In this document: piece after piece, positions 1 to 7,788 of the stretch
Numbering within the stretch: position 1 is the stretch's first letter
Layout: the number at the start of each line of letters is the position of its first letter
From: JAGMES01 sp023128035
GTDB taxonomy: Bacteria > Bacillota > Halanaerobiia > DY22613
Length of the DNA: 15,066 nucleotides
Assembly (NCBI GenBank): GCA_030627905.1
Contig: DAOVRZ010000126.1
Coordinates: 1-15,066, forward strand
Direction of reading: 5' to 3'
Program-made: the position numbers and the translations under genes
Notes under the pieces: model-generated
Databases searched by the model: none
The model's input: the letters and a program-made list of their open reading frames with translations, nothing else
Told to the model about the DNA's origin: nothing

Positions 1-192
1 CATTTTCAACACTTCAAGCCAACTTGGAACAACTTTTATGTGTATTTTTAAATTAAAAGAAAAAATTAAAACAGTAAAAAACTTAATGAGATTTAGTACG
101 AATTTGTTGATTCGACTGAATAGTTACCATAGATTTTGCTTATTTTTCAGTAATCCACTCTATAGATGGGGGTTTCGCCTTATGAAATATCG
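1..192. other. AT-rich stretch without a recognisable gene
   Basis: I see no convincing reading frame, RNA gene or strong terminator here. It lies downstream of the minus-strand HExxH ORF, so it probably holds the 3' untranslated region of that transcript. Confidence 0.4.
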
Positions 193-900
193 TTAAAAAA
201 TACACTTTGCTATTATACGTATTTGGTAAATATCAAGTTTATCTAATTGCAATAAAATATTCTTCGAAACATCGATTTGTTGAAAGTCATGAGGATTATT
301 TTTAATATACTTCACAATTCTCTTGAATATTATAGTATTGGCTTTTCCATGAGGTGAGCTGTTATTTATATCTTGACTCATAAGGGCATCTAATGAATAG
401 TAAGGAGATTCACCATAATATAATTCAGTTAGTTTTGCTTTATATTCAAGAGCAGCTGAAAATCCTCTTGTTCGTTTAGTCAAAGCATATATACATATTT
501 TAATCATTGATATAATTTTATTCATATCAATGGTATGTTGACCTTCATGTGCAATGATAGATATCTGATATACAGTTTGATAAAATCTTTTAAAGAAATA
601 TTTTTTCTGTTCTTTTTCACTATCATATTTTCTTATGGCTTCATTATAGATCTCATTTATAAATTTTAATTGAAACCGGTAATTTAACCCTTCAGAATAA
701 AACACTTCTTCCACAGCATATGTGTCATATAATAAATCTTTGTCTACCTTCTCATTCCATGTTTTAGATATTCTTTCATCAGTAATAGCTTTCCAGTACT
801 TACTAATGGATTTATTTCTATCTGACACATAATAAACAGTGCTTTTTACTTTTGGACTTACCCAGCCTCCAGTTCCTTTTCGAAATATTTCCATGCCCAA
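193..900 (-). CDS. Putative HExxH zinc metallopeptidase domain, possibly the frameshifted C-terminal half of the upstream TPR protein
   Basis: The 235-aa frame contains A-HEGQH-TID at residues 117-125, which fits an HExxH zinc site (H118, E119, H122). A glutamate in ALEYKAKL (E152), 30 residues later, could be the third ligand as in gluzincins. The later HGKAN stretch also looks conserved-like. No signal peptide or membrane segment is seen, so a cytoplasmic location is likely. The only available start is a UUG at 900 with no good Shine-Dalgarno before it. The frame overlaps the end of the TPR gene by about 43 bases, and reading straight through the overlap gives a plausible continuous protein. 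It is therefore either a translationally coupled gene or, more likely, the distal part of a TPR-peptidase fusion split by a frameshift. The peptidase call rests on the motif alone. Confidence 0.55.
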   Translation of the reverse strand: MGMEIFRKGTGGWVSPKVKSTVYYVSDRNKSISKYWKAITDERISKTWNEKVDKDLLYDTYAVEEVFYSEGLNYRFQLKFINEIYNEAIRKYDSEKEQKKYFFKRFYQTVYQISIIAHEGQHTIDMNKIISMIKICIYALTKRTRGFSAALEYKAKLTELYYGESPYYSLDALMSQDINNSSPHGKANTIIFKRIVKYIKNNPHDFQQIDVSKNILLQLDKLDIYQIRIIAKCIF

Positions 901-2024
901 GTAGGATAATTTTGATCTATGTCCATCCCTAATTCAATACATTGAATCTTCCCTTTTTTATTCCAATAGTTTACAATTGAGTTTTGCTTATTTATTACAT
1001 AGGAAGTATATGTCCCGTACAATTGTTTTCTTTCAAAGAAATCTTCAATATGTAACTTAAATTCTTTTAAATAAAATTTACGAATTTCCTTCCATGATTT
1101 CCTATTAATCTTTCGGGGTAGGTTTTTTAGTTCTTTATAATAACATGCTAATCTACGTAATATACTATAAAGTATCTGTTTATGCTTTGTTATTTTTCTT
1201 TTTTCTCCGTGAATTATAGAATTATATATTTCCAAACTGGTTTCCTTAAACTCTTCTAAAATCCTTAAATAATCTTCTATAATTTCAACTTTATTCACAA
1301 TATCAGAAAGAGATGAGTCTATCTTTAATGCTTTCTTATATACAATAGCTGCATCTTTATATAAAGTCGCTTCATAATAACTATTTCCAAGTTGTATAAG
1401 GTTAGAATAATCTATAGAATGAATTTCAATATCTTCTATTGATTTTTTTATGTTCTTGCTATTTAATTCAATAGTTCCCTCAACTTCTTTTTCATCAATT
1501 AGATTATCCATTTTCCATAACTCAAAGGCTTGCATATATTCTCCATTTTCAACATATGTGACTCTGACCTTTCTTATTGCATGTATACATAGTGGATCCG
1601 CTTCAATTGCACTCTGGAAATATTTCTTACTTTCCTTGTTATTACCCATACTTAAATAACAATCCCCTATTTGTGCAAGTATGTCTGAATCTAATGAAGT
1701 CAGTTTTTCTAAAGCTTTTTTATAGCTTTCAATAGCTGTATTGAACTTTTTCTCATCATTATAAATATCACCTTTAATTTTATAACTTTGATATTCATCA
1801 TTTGAAACTTCAATGGCTTTATTAATTATTTCATGAGCTTTCAAATAATCTTTCTCAAAATAAAAGTATAAATGTGAAAGAAATCGATATGCCTCTGTTA
1901 ACCTATCATCTATATTTATAGCTTTTTCTGTTAAACTAATTGCTGCCATTAAATTAAATTGAAATAAATTTGTTTTGGCTTCTTCTAATAATTTCTCAGC
2001 ACCATACTCTTTATTAGCTTTCAT
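858..2024 (-). CDS. Tetratricopeptide-repeat protein (cytoplasmic)
   Basis: This 388-aa protein has several TPR-like helix pairs, recognisable by spaced A/Y/G and A.. patterns. They cover roughly residues 1-150 (for example GDIYNDEKKFNTAIESYKKA and GDCYLSMGNNKESKKYFQSA), with one more near 215-250. The last 130 residues are charged, helical and not TPR-like. TPR proteins act as protein-binding scaffolds; the partner is unknown. The start is the AUG at 2024 because GGGGGA lies about seven bases upstream; an in-frame AUG ten codons earlier has no such site. The stop at 858-860 falls inside the start of the HExxH frame, and the last residues (WKYFEKELEAG) run naturally into that frame. The annotated C-terminus may therefore be artificial. 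It lies about 60 bp downstream of the PH-like gene on the same strand. Confidence 0.75.
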   Translation of the reverse strand: MKANKEYGAEKLLEEAKTNLFQFNLMAAISLTEKAINIDDRLTEAYRFLSHLYFYFEKDYLKAHEIINKAIEVSNDEYQSYKIKGDIYNDEKKFNTAIESYKKALEKLTSLDSDILAQIGDCYLSMGNNKESKKYFQSAIEADPLCIHAIRKVRVTYVENGEYMQAFELWKMDNLIDEKEVEGTIELNSKNIKKSIEDIEIHSIDYSNLIQLGNSYYEATLYKDAAIVYKKALKIDSSLSDIVNKVEIIEDYLRILEEFKETSLEIYNSIIHGEKRKITKHKQILYSILRRLACYYKELKNLPRKINRKSWKEIRKFYLKEFKLHIEDFFERKQLYGTYTSYVINKQNSIVNYWNKKGKIQCIELGMDIDQNYPTWAWKYFEKELEAG

Positions 2025-2085
2025 AAGGATTCCCCCGTGAAATTCAAATATCATATGTAAAATTTACTTACTTTTTCTTGCGAAC

Positions 2086-3036
2086 TCACAAATCTTCAAT
2101 CCAATTGCATATTGTTTTTATTAGATAATTTCCTTCACCTTCCTCCAATGACCTTCCAAACTTAATGGTTTTTTCTTTATAGTCAAAACCAATTACACCT
2201 CCTCCAAATCCCCAAAACTCTTTTATACTTAGAAATCTGTTAGTATCAGATACTAACCTTATATTTGTAACCAATTCAAATGAATATTTTTTTATTACTG
2301 AAAAACTAAAAACCATTCGTTTAATAACTATCTCTTGAGGTGATACGATTATAACTTCTTTAGATGCAACATTCCAAGATAAAAGAAATAATATTAATAA
2401 AGAAATACCAGTCCATAAATATATTAAAAAAATATTCATCTGTTGATATTGGGAATAGCCACTTATCCAAGAGATAAAAAATAACATTAAAAAGATATTT
2501 AGAAAAGTTATCTTTCTTAGAGGTAATATAATTATTAACTGTTTATTCTCTTCCTGTATTTTTGCTATCCCTCTTAATTTGGGTTTAACTAAAAATTTAA
2601 CTTTTTGTTGTATATGTAATCCTTTATATTTTTCAATAATATTTATTATTTTGTTACTTTCTTCTTTGCTGATGGAATTTCCAAATTTAATTGTATTAAT
2701 GCCATAATCAAATGAAATTTTACCAATACCATAACCTATAAATAAAGATAAAAGATCTTTATAAAAATAATTATATCTCACTGATGACAATCTAATACTA
2801 TTCACTTCTGATGCTATATAGTTTTTTTAAAAACCTATTCCAAATATTTTTCTTTCAATTCCAAGAACGTCTTTGGTGATTGTAATAATTTCTTTACCAC
2901 CTAAATTCCATCCTAAAAGCCAAAAAACCGAAAATATAACTAACAATATATTGGTTTCAGACGAAATGGTAATTTTTAGCTGATGGTTAGATCTATTAAT
3001 TTTTGCTATTTCTTTTGACTTTGTAAAAGCTATCAT
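2086..3036 (-). pseudogene. Tandemly duplicated membrane/PH-like protein interrupted by an in-frame UAA
   Basis: Two open segments (69 aa from AUG 3036, and 239 aa ending at 2086) lie in the same frame, separated only by UAA at 2827-2829 and seven sense codons. Conceptually they form one protein of about 316 codons made of two homologous units. Each unit has a GIAKI/EIAKI strand, a hydrophobic segment or hairpin, a WN..(G/S)KE motif, a beta-rich stretch, and a closing (D)Y..(K/N)TIKFG(R/N)S motif followed by a helix. This layout resembles small bacterial PH-like membrane proteins (inference). The UAA aligns column for column with an Ile in unit two (IFGIGF-stop-KNY against VFSFSVIKKY), so it replaced a sense codon. 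The start has a strong AAGGAGA site six bases upstream. The second segment has only a GUG and no ribosome site. Probably a recent nonsense mutation or a sequencing error. Confidence 0.7.
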
Positions 3037-3039
3037 TTT

Positions 3040-3046
3040 ATATCTC
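3040..3046 (-). promoter_or_regulatory. Strong Shine-Dalgarno for the PH-like gene
   Basis: AAGGAGAT lies about six bases before AUG 3036 on the minus strand. It fixes the start of the duplicated membrane gene and shows that the N-terminal segment was built to be translated. Confidence 0.7.
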
Positions 3047-3188
3047 CTTTCAAAACCTACCTATGTCTTTCGATATATTTTCGGCACATGAATTTGGGAC
3101 TTCAGATAAAAGTAAGATTCTTGCTTCTTATGATTATTTGAGATAGCTATAAGCCCCATTAATTCATTAGATGGCTTTTATTCCAACT

Positions 3189-3638
3189 TTAAAAAGGAAT
3201 ATCTATAAAATTCTCATCTTCCTCATTAAAATCAACTGGATTATCAAAAACTCCATCCCATAATCTTGGGTTAAAGAATTCATAATTTTCATCATACTCA
3301 TCTGGGATCTCGCTCTCTTCTACCACATACCATTCAAGCTCATCATCAAATTTAGGATAGAACCAATCTTCAATTCTCTGGGCAGTTTTTCTAACATTCT
3401 CACGTTTATCATTTAAAAAATCATTTAACATCTTTTTGTTACTCTTCGAGAGATTTGAGTACTTACATAAATTGTATAACCTATTTATATCTATTCCCTC
3501 TTGCTGCTCTTCAGGCGATTTCTTTGAACATTTCTTACAAATATGCCGTGTATGGCCTTTGCCAGAAAATCTCTCATTTGCTTTCCTGTTACCACAAACA
3601 ATACAATAATGTCCACTTTTACGTTTCTTTTTTGCCAT
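3189..3638 (-). CDS. Small zinc-ribbon protein with acidic C-terminus
   Basis: This 149-aa protein has an N-terminal basic stretch followed by a treble-clef/zinc-ribbon pattern C12-x2-C15 ... C34-x2-C37. The intervening NERFSGKGHTRH segment is a signature I associate with a widespread uncharacterised Firmicute/Bacteroidete family. The middle is helical (about residues 50-95). The tail is very acidic (DEYDENYEFF, FNEEDENFIDIPF). Four cysteines in two CxxC pairs imply one structural zinc; a nucleic-acid-binding or translation-associated role is possible but not shown. The start is placed at AUG 3638 (MAKKKRKSG), which keeps a GGGTGA site ten bases upstream; an in-frame GUG at 3659 is the alternative. 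No signal peptide is present. It is divergent from nothing nearby and stands alone between two membrane-protein genes. Confidence 0.75.
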   Translation of the reverse strand: MAKKKRKSGHYCIVCGNRKANERFSGKGHTRHICKKCSKKSPEEQQEGIDINRLYNLCKYSNLSKSNKKMLNDFLNDKRENVRKTAQRIEDWFYPKFDDELEWYVVEESEIPDEYDENYEFFNPRLWDGVFDNPVDFNEEDENFIDIPF

Positions 3639-3800
3639 TCTTATTATCACCCATTTCACTTTTTGATCAAACTAGTCTCATTTTTAATAATTACCTTTTT
3701 TCCACTTTGCAAATCTTCTCCTCACCAATATGAACCAATCCCGAACAGTTATGTAAGTTTGATGAAAGTTGTCTTTGAACAATTAGAAAAGGTGTTTGGT

Positions 3801-4457
3801 TTAAGATTTAGCTATGTTCTTTCTCAATTGCATACCAACCCATAATAACACACTTGGAATTATAAAAGTAATGAAAAATAGATTATCTTGCAAGCCAAGA
3901 TAATTAAAGCCAATAAATGGAGAGGTCAAAAATACATTAATTGTGTTCATTGATATATTAAGGCTTTCTATTTTATTCAAATCGGCAAGTTGAAATATAA
4001 ACCAAGAGCTTATAAAAAGAGATGGTATTGATACAACCGAAAGAAAGTTAAATAAAGAGCTTTTGTGATAAATAAATAAAAATCCAACAAAAACATATAA
4101 TAGTAATGACACAAAAATTCCAATAGGATAACCTGCGTATAGCATCCCAATAATGCACAATACTATATGAGCTATTAACGAATAAAAATTATTATGGAGA
4201 ATAAAAATAATATTGCTTTCTATATTATTTTTTTCTAGGAGATGCTGTACTATATATTTAAATAGTAAAGAAAAAAGCAACCCCGATATTATATACGATG
4301 AAGGTAATAAAACATCTAAGTTATCAATATACAAAATATTTGTATTTATAAACAACCAGACAAATGAAGGTTTATTAAGTCTACCAACAATTATACCTAT
4401 AGCAAAACCCAATATTAATACAATAAAGGAAATCATTCTTTTTGAACCTGAAGTCAT
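3801..4457 (-). CDS. Multi-pass integral membrane protein, unknown function
   Basis: This 218-aa protein has about six hydrophobic helices: residues about 8-27, 53-72, 94-112, 114-133, 140-160 and 190-212. Short polar loops separate them, and the ends are basic (GSKRM at the start, LRKNIAKS at the end). I do not recognise the family. There are no obvious charged residues within helices that would suggest a transporter, and no catalytic motif. The start AUG at 4457 is well supported by GAGGTGAT just upstream. It is on the same strand as its neighbours but separated by about 160 bp from the zinc-ribbon gene, so it may be transcribed on its own. Codon use is as AT-rich as the surrounding genes. 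Confidence 0.7.
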   Translation of the reverse strand: MTSGSKRMISFIVLILGFAIGIIVGRLNKPSFVWLFINTNILYIDNLDVLLPSSYIISGLLFSLLFKYIVQHLLEKNNIESNIIFILHNNFYSLIAHIVLCIIGMLYAGYPIGIFVSLLLYVFVGFLFIYHKSSLFNFLSVVSIPSLFISSWFIFQLADLNKIESLNISMNTINVFLTSPFIGFNYLGLQDNLFFITFIIPSVLLWVGMQLRKNIAKS

Positions 4458-4489
4458 TATATCACCTCTGCATTATGAAAGGTATTGTC

Positions 4490-4654
4490 AAAAGTTTTAA
4501 AGGTTTTTAACCCCTAAAACCTTGATACCTCTACATTTTTCTATTAAAAATTTGCTGTTTTAACTTTCCTAGTTTAGCAGGTGTCGGCGGCTTTAATGCT
4601 CAACCCTTATGGTATCAAACCAATTTTTTTATATCTTTTCTTACACTTACAAAC
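4490..4654 (-). pseudogene. Possible decayed coding relic between membrane gene and DUF6155-like gene
   Basis: On the minus strand, 4599-4531 encodes a short frame rich in Pro and Lys (ALKPPTPAKLGKLKQQ, then IFNRKM and a stop). A second frame just upstream ends in WFDTIRVEH. Both look like protein ends rather than random translation, and together they suggest a frameshifted gene or transposase remnant. The family was not identified. An eight-base inverted repeat (AAGGTTTT / AAAACCTT, 4500-4525) lies next to it without a T tract. Confidence 0.25.
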
Positions 4655-4984
4655 TTAATTAATAGTAAACTCAACACCATTCTCAACATAGGACAACATT
4701 AAGTCAGCAACATTCTCTGATTGAGTAGAGACTTTTTTAAAATCAGATATTGCTTTTTTCATAACAGAATATCGTAATTTAGGTGGTTCATGCCAAAATT
4801 CTTTATATATTATCATCCGATATTTTACTAAGATATCTAATTCATTCTCAGGACTAATTTTTGACTGATAATATTCTTTAACTTTTGGAAATAACCTATA
4901 TAATTCCTTTATCTCCTCTTTAAGCTCTTTTTCTGTTTTTTTTGATAAATACCGATTTACTTCTCTTAATCCAACTTTCTTCAT
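4655..4984 (-). CDS. DUF6155-like protein, possibly C-terminally truncated
   Basis: This 109-aa helical, charged protein has the pattern LREVNRYLSKKTEKELKEEI then ELYRLFPKVKEYY, followed by LRYSVMKKAISDFKKV and DLMLSYVENGVEFT. That matches what I remember of the DUF6155 family (a short cytoplasmic family of unknown function). As I recall it, family members continue beyond the VENGVEFT motif with another stretch of about 50 residues. Here the frame stops two residues later, and the following DNA looks like unrelated debris, so the C-terminus may be lost. The start AUG at 4984 has AGAGGT about eight bases upstream. Only 16 bp separate it from the end of the preceding small ORF, which hints at co-transcription. 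Confidence 0.6.
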   Translation of the reverse strand: MKKVGLREVNRYLSKKTEKELKEEIKELYRLFPKVKEYYQSKISPENELDILVKYRMIIYKEFWHEPPKLRYSVMKKAISDFKKVSTQSENVADLMLSYVENGVEFTIN

Positions 4985-5000
4985 TCTGCTTACCTCTTCT

Positions 5001-5207
5001 TCATAGAATTTTTATAGTTTTCTCATAAAACAAAATTAAGCAAGGCCAAACATCTCCTTCAAGAATATTATGAAAGTATGACAAAGGAGTGATAAATTTC
5101 ATCTTCGAACCATGAATCCAATCATAATGCAAGTAAATAATTGCCAGTACTGTACTGTGAAGAAGTTTATCTGATGTAGTTGGTATATCCGCTTCCTTCG
5201 CCCTCAA
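5001..5207 (-). CDS. Small ORF of uncertain reality (or C-terminal fragment)
   Basis: The 68-aa frame begins with a UUG and lacks a good ribosome site. Its composition (HYDWIHGSKMKFITPLSYF, then GDVWPCLILFYEKTI) looks protein-like, with several Trp, His and Tyr residues. It ends just upstream of the DUF6155-like gene, the spacing expected inside an operon. In an overlapping frame, AUG 5229 opens MRGKWLVIEGEGSGYTNYIR, which recalls the start of a P-loop kinase such as thymidylate kinase but lacks the Lys and stops at once. The locus may be a frameshifted gene; I cannot assign a family. Confidence 0.3.
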   Translation of the reverse strand: MRAKEADIPTTSDKLLHSTVLAIIYLHYDWIHGSKMKFITPLSYFHNILEGDVWPCLILFYEKTIKIL

Positions 5208-5515
5208 TAACTAACCACTTACCTCTCATTTATAGTTAGTTTCCAGTGGTTTTTTCTATTTTTAAAAGTGAAACTCTAATACAATTTCCCCCTCTACCAT
5301 AAATTTCTTTATATATTTCATTCTACTTGAGTATCTGATTCTCCTTTTCTAAAGAAAAAACTGTTCATGTTATCATTGTCCTATATTTTCTGTTATCGAA
5401 TTATTTATATTCTTTTTTTCTGATACTTTTCATATATTTTAGAGTACAATATTTTGTTATTGTAAATAAAAATGGAAGTGTTTATTTTGTGGAATCCACA
5501 TATTCCTGCCGCTTT

Positions 5516-5605
5516 TGCTAAGAACGTAAAGGTTTTTGTTTGTAGTTATGCCCATAACGACCACATTCCAAATAAAACAAATGTTATAGATATTTTCATC
5601 ACATA
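5516..5605 (+). repeat. Dispersed repeat, copy 1, with imperfect palindromic core
   Basis: The first 52 bases (5516-5567) align without gaps to 13307-13358 with 46 identities by eye, and weaker similarity continues for about 35 bases. The core GTTATGCCCATAAC (5545-5558) is a near-palindrome, followed by the shared CGACCACATT. It lies in direct orientation to copy 2. Confidence 0.75.
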
Positions 5606-5870
5606 TTTCTAAATAATTTATAAATACAAACAAAATATGTTATATTATAAGCGTAGTAACACTCACTAATATTCTTGTTCTCTCAATGCATAGGAGATGC
5701 CGCAATAATGGAAGGACATTAAAGGTAGAGTCATATCATACAACACGATGTAGATTAAGCACAAATCGCAAAAAAAAGACAGAAGGAGGTGTACTGAATC
5801 TCTTTTGAGCCAGAAAATGCTACCCAGATATAATACTAAACCTGCAAGGTAATTTTTAAAATCACAAATT

Positions 5871-5878
5871 GAGGAGGA
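5871..5878 (+). promoter_or_regulatory. Ribosome binding site deciding the start of C11 protease 1
   Basis: GAGGAGGA is seven bases from AUG 5885 but abuts AUG 5879. The downstream AUG is therefore the likely start, giving MSKR, the same N-terminus as the paralogue at 8443. Confidence 0.7.
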
Positions 5879-5884
5879 ATGAAA

Positions 5885-7561
5885 ATGTCTAAACGTTTAT
5901 TAATTTCCCTATTGATTCTCATCGTTGGAATCGTAAGTCTGTCTGGTTGTTTAACTAAGTCTATTGTAAATGAATTGAATAACGAAGCAGTTCTATTGAC
6001 TACTCTTCCAGTTGAGTGGAACTTTATTGTATATCTCGATGGCGATAACAACCTGGAATCATATGCCATTTCAGACATGAACGAAATGGAACAGGTTGGC
6101 TCAGATGCGAATATCAACATATTGGCATTAGTAGACCGCCATCCAGATTATGATACTACCAACGGGGACTGGACTGGGACCCGGTTATATCGGATTACCA
6201 AAGATGTAAACAACTCTTCAACCATTGTCTCCGAACTGGTACAAGATTACGGCGAACTTGATATGTCTAATCCTCAAACACTGAAAGATTTTATCGTCAA
6301 CTGTCAACAGCTTTATCCATCTAACAGAACCGTCCTGACTCTGTGGAACCACGGTGATGGGATTTATCCAAGAAACGGTGCTGACTTAAACGAAAATAAA
6401 GGTATCTGCTGGGATGATACAACCGGTTCAGGTGCATGGGATTGTCTGACCGGTAATGAAATAGCTACTGCTCTTGCAGAAGCCCGGGCAATCACTGGTA
6501 ATAATATTGATATTATCAATATGGATGCTTGTCTGATGCAACAGTTGGAAGTGGCTTATGAATGGCAGTATGAAATGTCTTACTTGGTTGGTTCACAAGA
6601 GGTTGTTCCAGGCGACGGCAACAATTATGAAGGATGTCTCGCAGCTTTACAAAATAATCCAACTCAAACCACACTGGACTATGCTAAAGCATTAGTTGAC
6701 GATTACTCTACAAACTATAGCAGAATGAAAACCACCTATTCTGCAATGAGCTTTGGAGTAGAATTTGATAATCTGGTCACTGCCTTTGATGCTTTCGCTA
6801 CAGCAATGTATCAGACCACAGATCTTGGTGCAGTTACTAAAGCTCGAAGAGCTGCAACCTCGTTTACTTATGATGAATATGTAGACCTCTATGATCTTGC
6901 AGGAGAATTAGCTATAAAAAGTAAAGATACTAATGTTGTAAGTACGGCTAATACTTTAAAAACTGCTATTTCCAGTGCTGTCGTTTACCACAAAGAAACA
7001 GGCACTTTTGTAGGTAAAGCTTTTGGCGTTTCAATCTTCCTGGCTAATGCTGATGAATGGCCAGTATATTCTGATCCAAACCAATATGTTAGCTTCCCAC
7101 TTTCTATCGACACCAACTGGGATGAATTCATTTTGCGGTATGTTCAGTACACAGGTGGTACTGAAACTACTAACACCTCTGTGTTAGGTGTTGACATGAC
7201 TTGGGAAGAAGGTAACGTTGACTTAGGCGTTATGGAACCAAATAATAGTTACTACTGGATTTCAGAAGGAACATCAGCAAACGGTATCTTCTCCGCCGAT
7301 ATGAATAATGGTGGAAAAGAAACCTGGGCTATTAACAGTTACCATGCTTTAGGTAAGTATAGCCCAATGGTCTATAGTAATGACTATACAGGTAATATAA
7401 ACCTTAAATTAAACTTCAGAGGTGAAACCTATAATATAATGCTCAATGTAGCTCCAGGTTATGGGTATCTAATCGACGACCTCAAGATTAAAATCGTTCA
7501 AGGTGTACGACAACTTACATATAAAGTTGTTCAAAAACCTTTCCGCATGACAAATAGTTAG
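5885..7561 (+). CDS. Clostripain-family (C11) cysteine protease, lipoprotein
   Basis: This 558-aa protein has a basic N-terminus, a hydrophobic core and the lipobox LSGC (Cys22), so it is predicted to be a lipid-anchored extracellular protein. The clan CD catalytic domain starts at WNFIVYLDGDNNLESY (about residue 45). The catalytic His is in LTLWNHGDG (H156) and the catalytic Cys in INMDACLMQ (C216), both characteristic of family C11. Clostripain-like enzymes cleave after basic residues; specificity here cannot be read from sequence. From about residue 430 a separate beta-rich domain (DLGVMEPNNSYYW, then GGKETWAINS) resembles DUF2135/YfaP-type sandwiches, a possible binding module. It is followed by a strong hairpin at 7571-7605. 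It is closely related to the 703-aa protein at 8443, and more GC-rich than the genes to its left, which may mean separate acquisition. Confidence 0.9.
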   Translation: MSKRLLISLLILIVGIVSLSGCLTKSIVNELNNEAVLLTTLPVEWNFIVYLDGDNNLESYAISDMNEMEQVGSDANINILALVDRHPDYDTTNGDWTGTRLYRITKDVNNSSTIVSELVQDYGELDMSNPQTLKDFIVNCQQLYPSNRTVLTLWNHGDGIYPRNGADLNENKGICWDDTTGSGAWDCLTGNEIATALAEARAITGNNIDIINMDACLMQQLEVAYEWQYEMSYLVGSQEVVPGDGNNYEGCLAALQNNPTQTTLDYAKALVDDYSTNYSRMKTTYSAMSFGVEFDNLVTAFDAFATAMYQTTDLGAVTKARRAATSFTYDEYVDLYDLAGELAIKSKDTNVVSTANTLKTAISSAVVYHKETGTFVGKAFGVSIFLANADEWPVYSDPNQYVSFPLSIDTNWDEFILRYVQYTGGTETTNTSVLGVDMTWEEGNVDLGVMEPNNSYYWISEGTSANGIFSADMNNGGKETWAINSYHALGKYSPMVYSNDYTGNINLKLNFRGETYNIMLNVAPGYGYLIDDLKIKIVQGVRQLTYKVVQKPFRMTNS

Positions 7562-7570
7562 TCTTAAACT

Positions 7571-7610
7571 GGGGCTTTCTCCGGCCAAGTTGCCGGGGAT
7601 GCCCTTGTTA
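7571..7610 (+). terminator. Stable hairpin after C11 protease 1
   Basis: A two-part stem is visible: GGGGC pairs with GCCC on the outside, and CTCCGGC pairs with GCCGGGG inside around loop CAAGTT. The downstream T tract is weak (CTTGTTAT). It may be a terminator, an attenuator or an RNA-stability element between the protease and the small secreted gene. Confidence 0.55.
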
Positions 7611-7788
7611 TATAATCAGGTAGTGGGGATTTAGTACAACACCTCCAAATGTAGTAGGAACTTGATAAAAATAGAAGAAAATATCTTAAAAAACCTGATA
7701 GTCGTATCACAAATATCGTGGGTGTTTGTCTTCACCATAAGTTGGAAGATTTTAATATCAAAAACGCAAACTTTAGGAGGGTTGAAAG

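Larger units (their letters stand above)
5230..5878. other. 650-bp intergenic region upstream of the first C11 protease
   Basis: No convincing gene is seen. It contains a 13-base palindrome TGTGGAATCCACA (5488-5500), one copy of the dispersed repeat (5516-5605), an AT-rich TTATATTATAAG stretch near 5640-5650 that could hold a -10 element, and an isolated AGGAGGT near 5784 that is followed only by very short frames. The length suggests a long regulated leader for the plus-strand C11 gene, but I recognise no known riboswitch. Confidence 0.4.

Noticed and set aside
4213..4500. Plus-strand frame opposite the membrane protein gene
   Set aside because: It is antisense to a gene with a good ribosome site and clear hydrophobic helices, and has no ribosome site of its own.
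5640..5800. Riboswitch in the leader of C11 protease 1
   Set aside because: No core of a known class, such as the c-di-GMP-I or cobalamin boxes, could be found by eye; only AT-rich sequence and an isolated Shine-Dalgarno are present.
5879..5881. AUG 5879 as start of C11 protease 1
   Set aside because: It touches the Shine-Dalgarno, leaving no spacer; AUG 5885 has a seven-base spacer and matches the paralogue.
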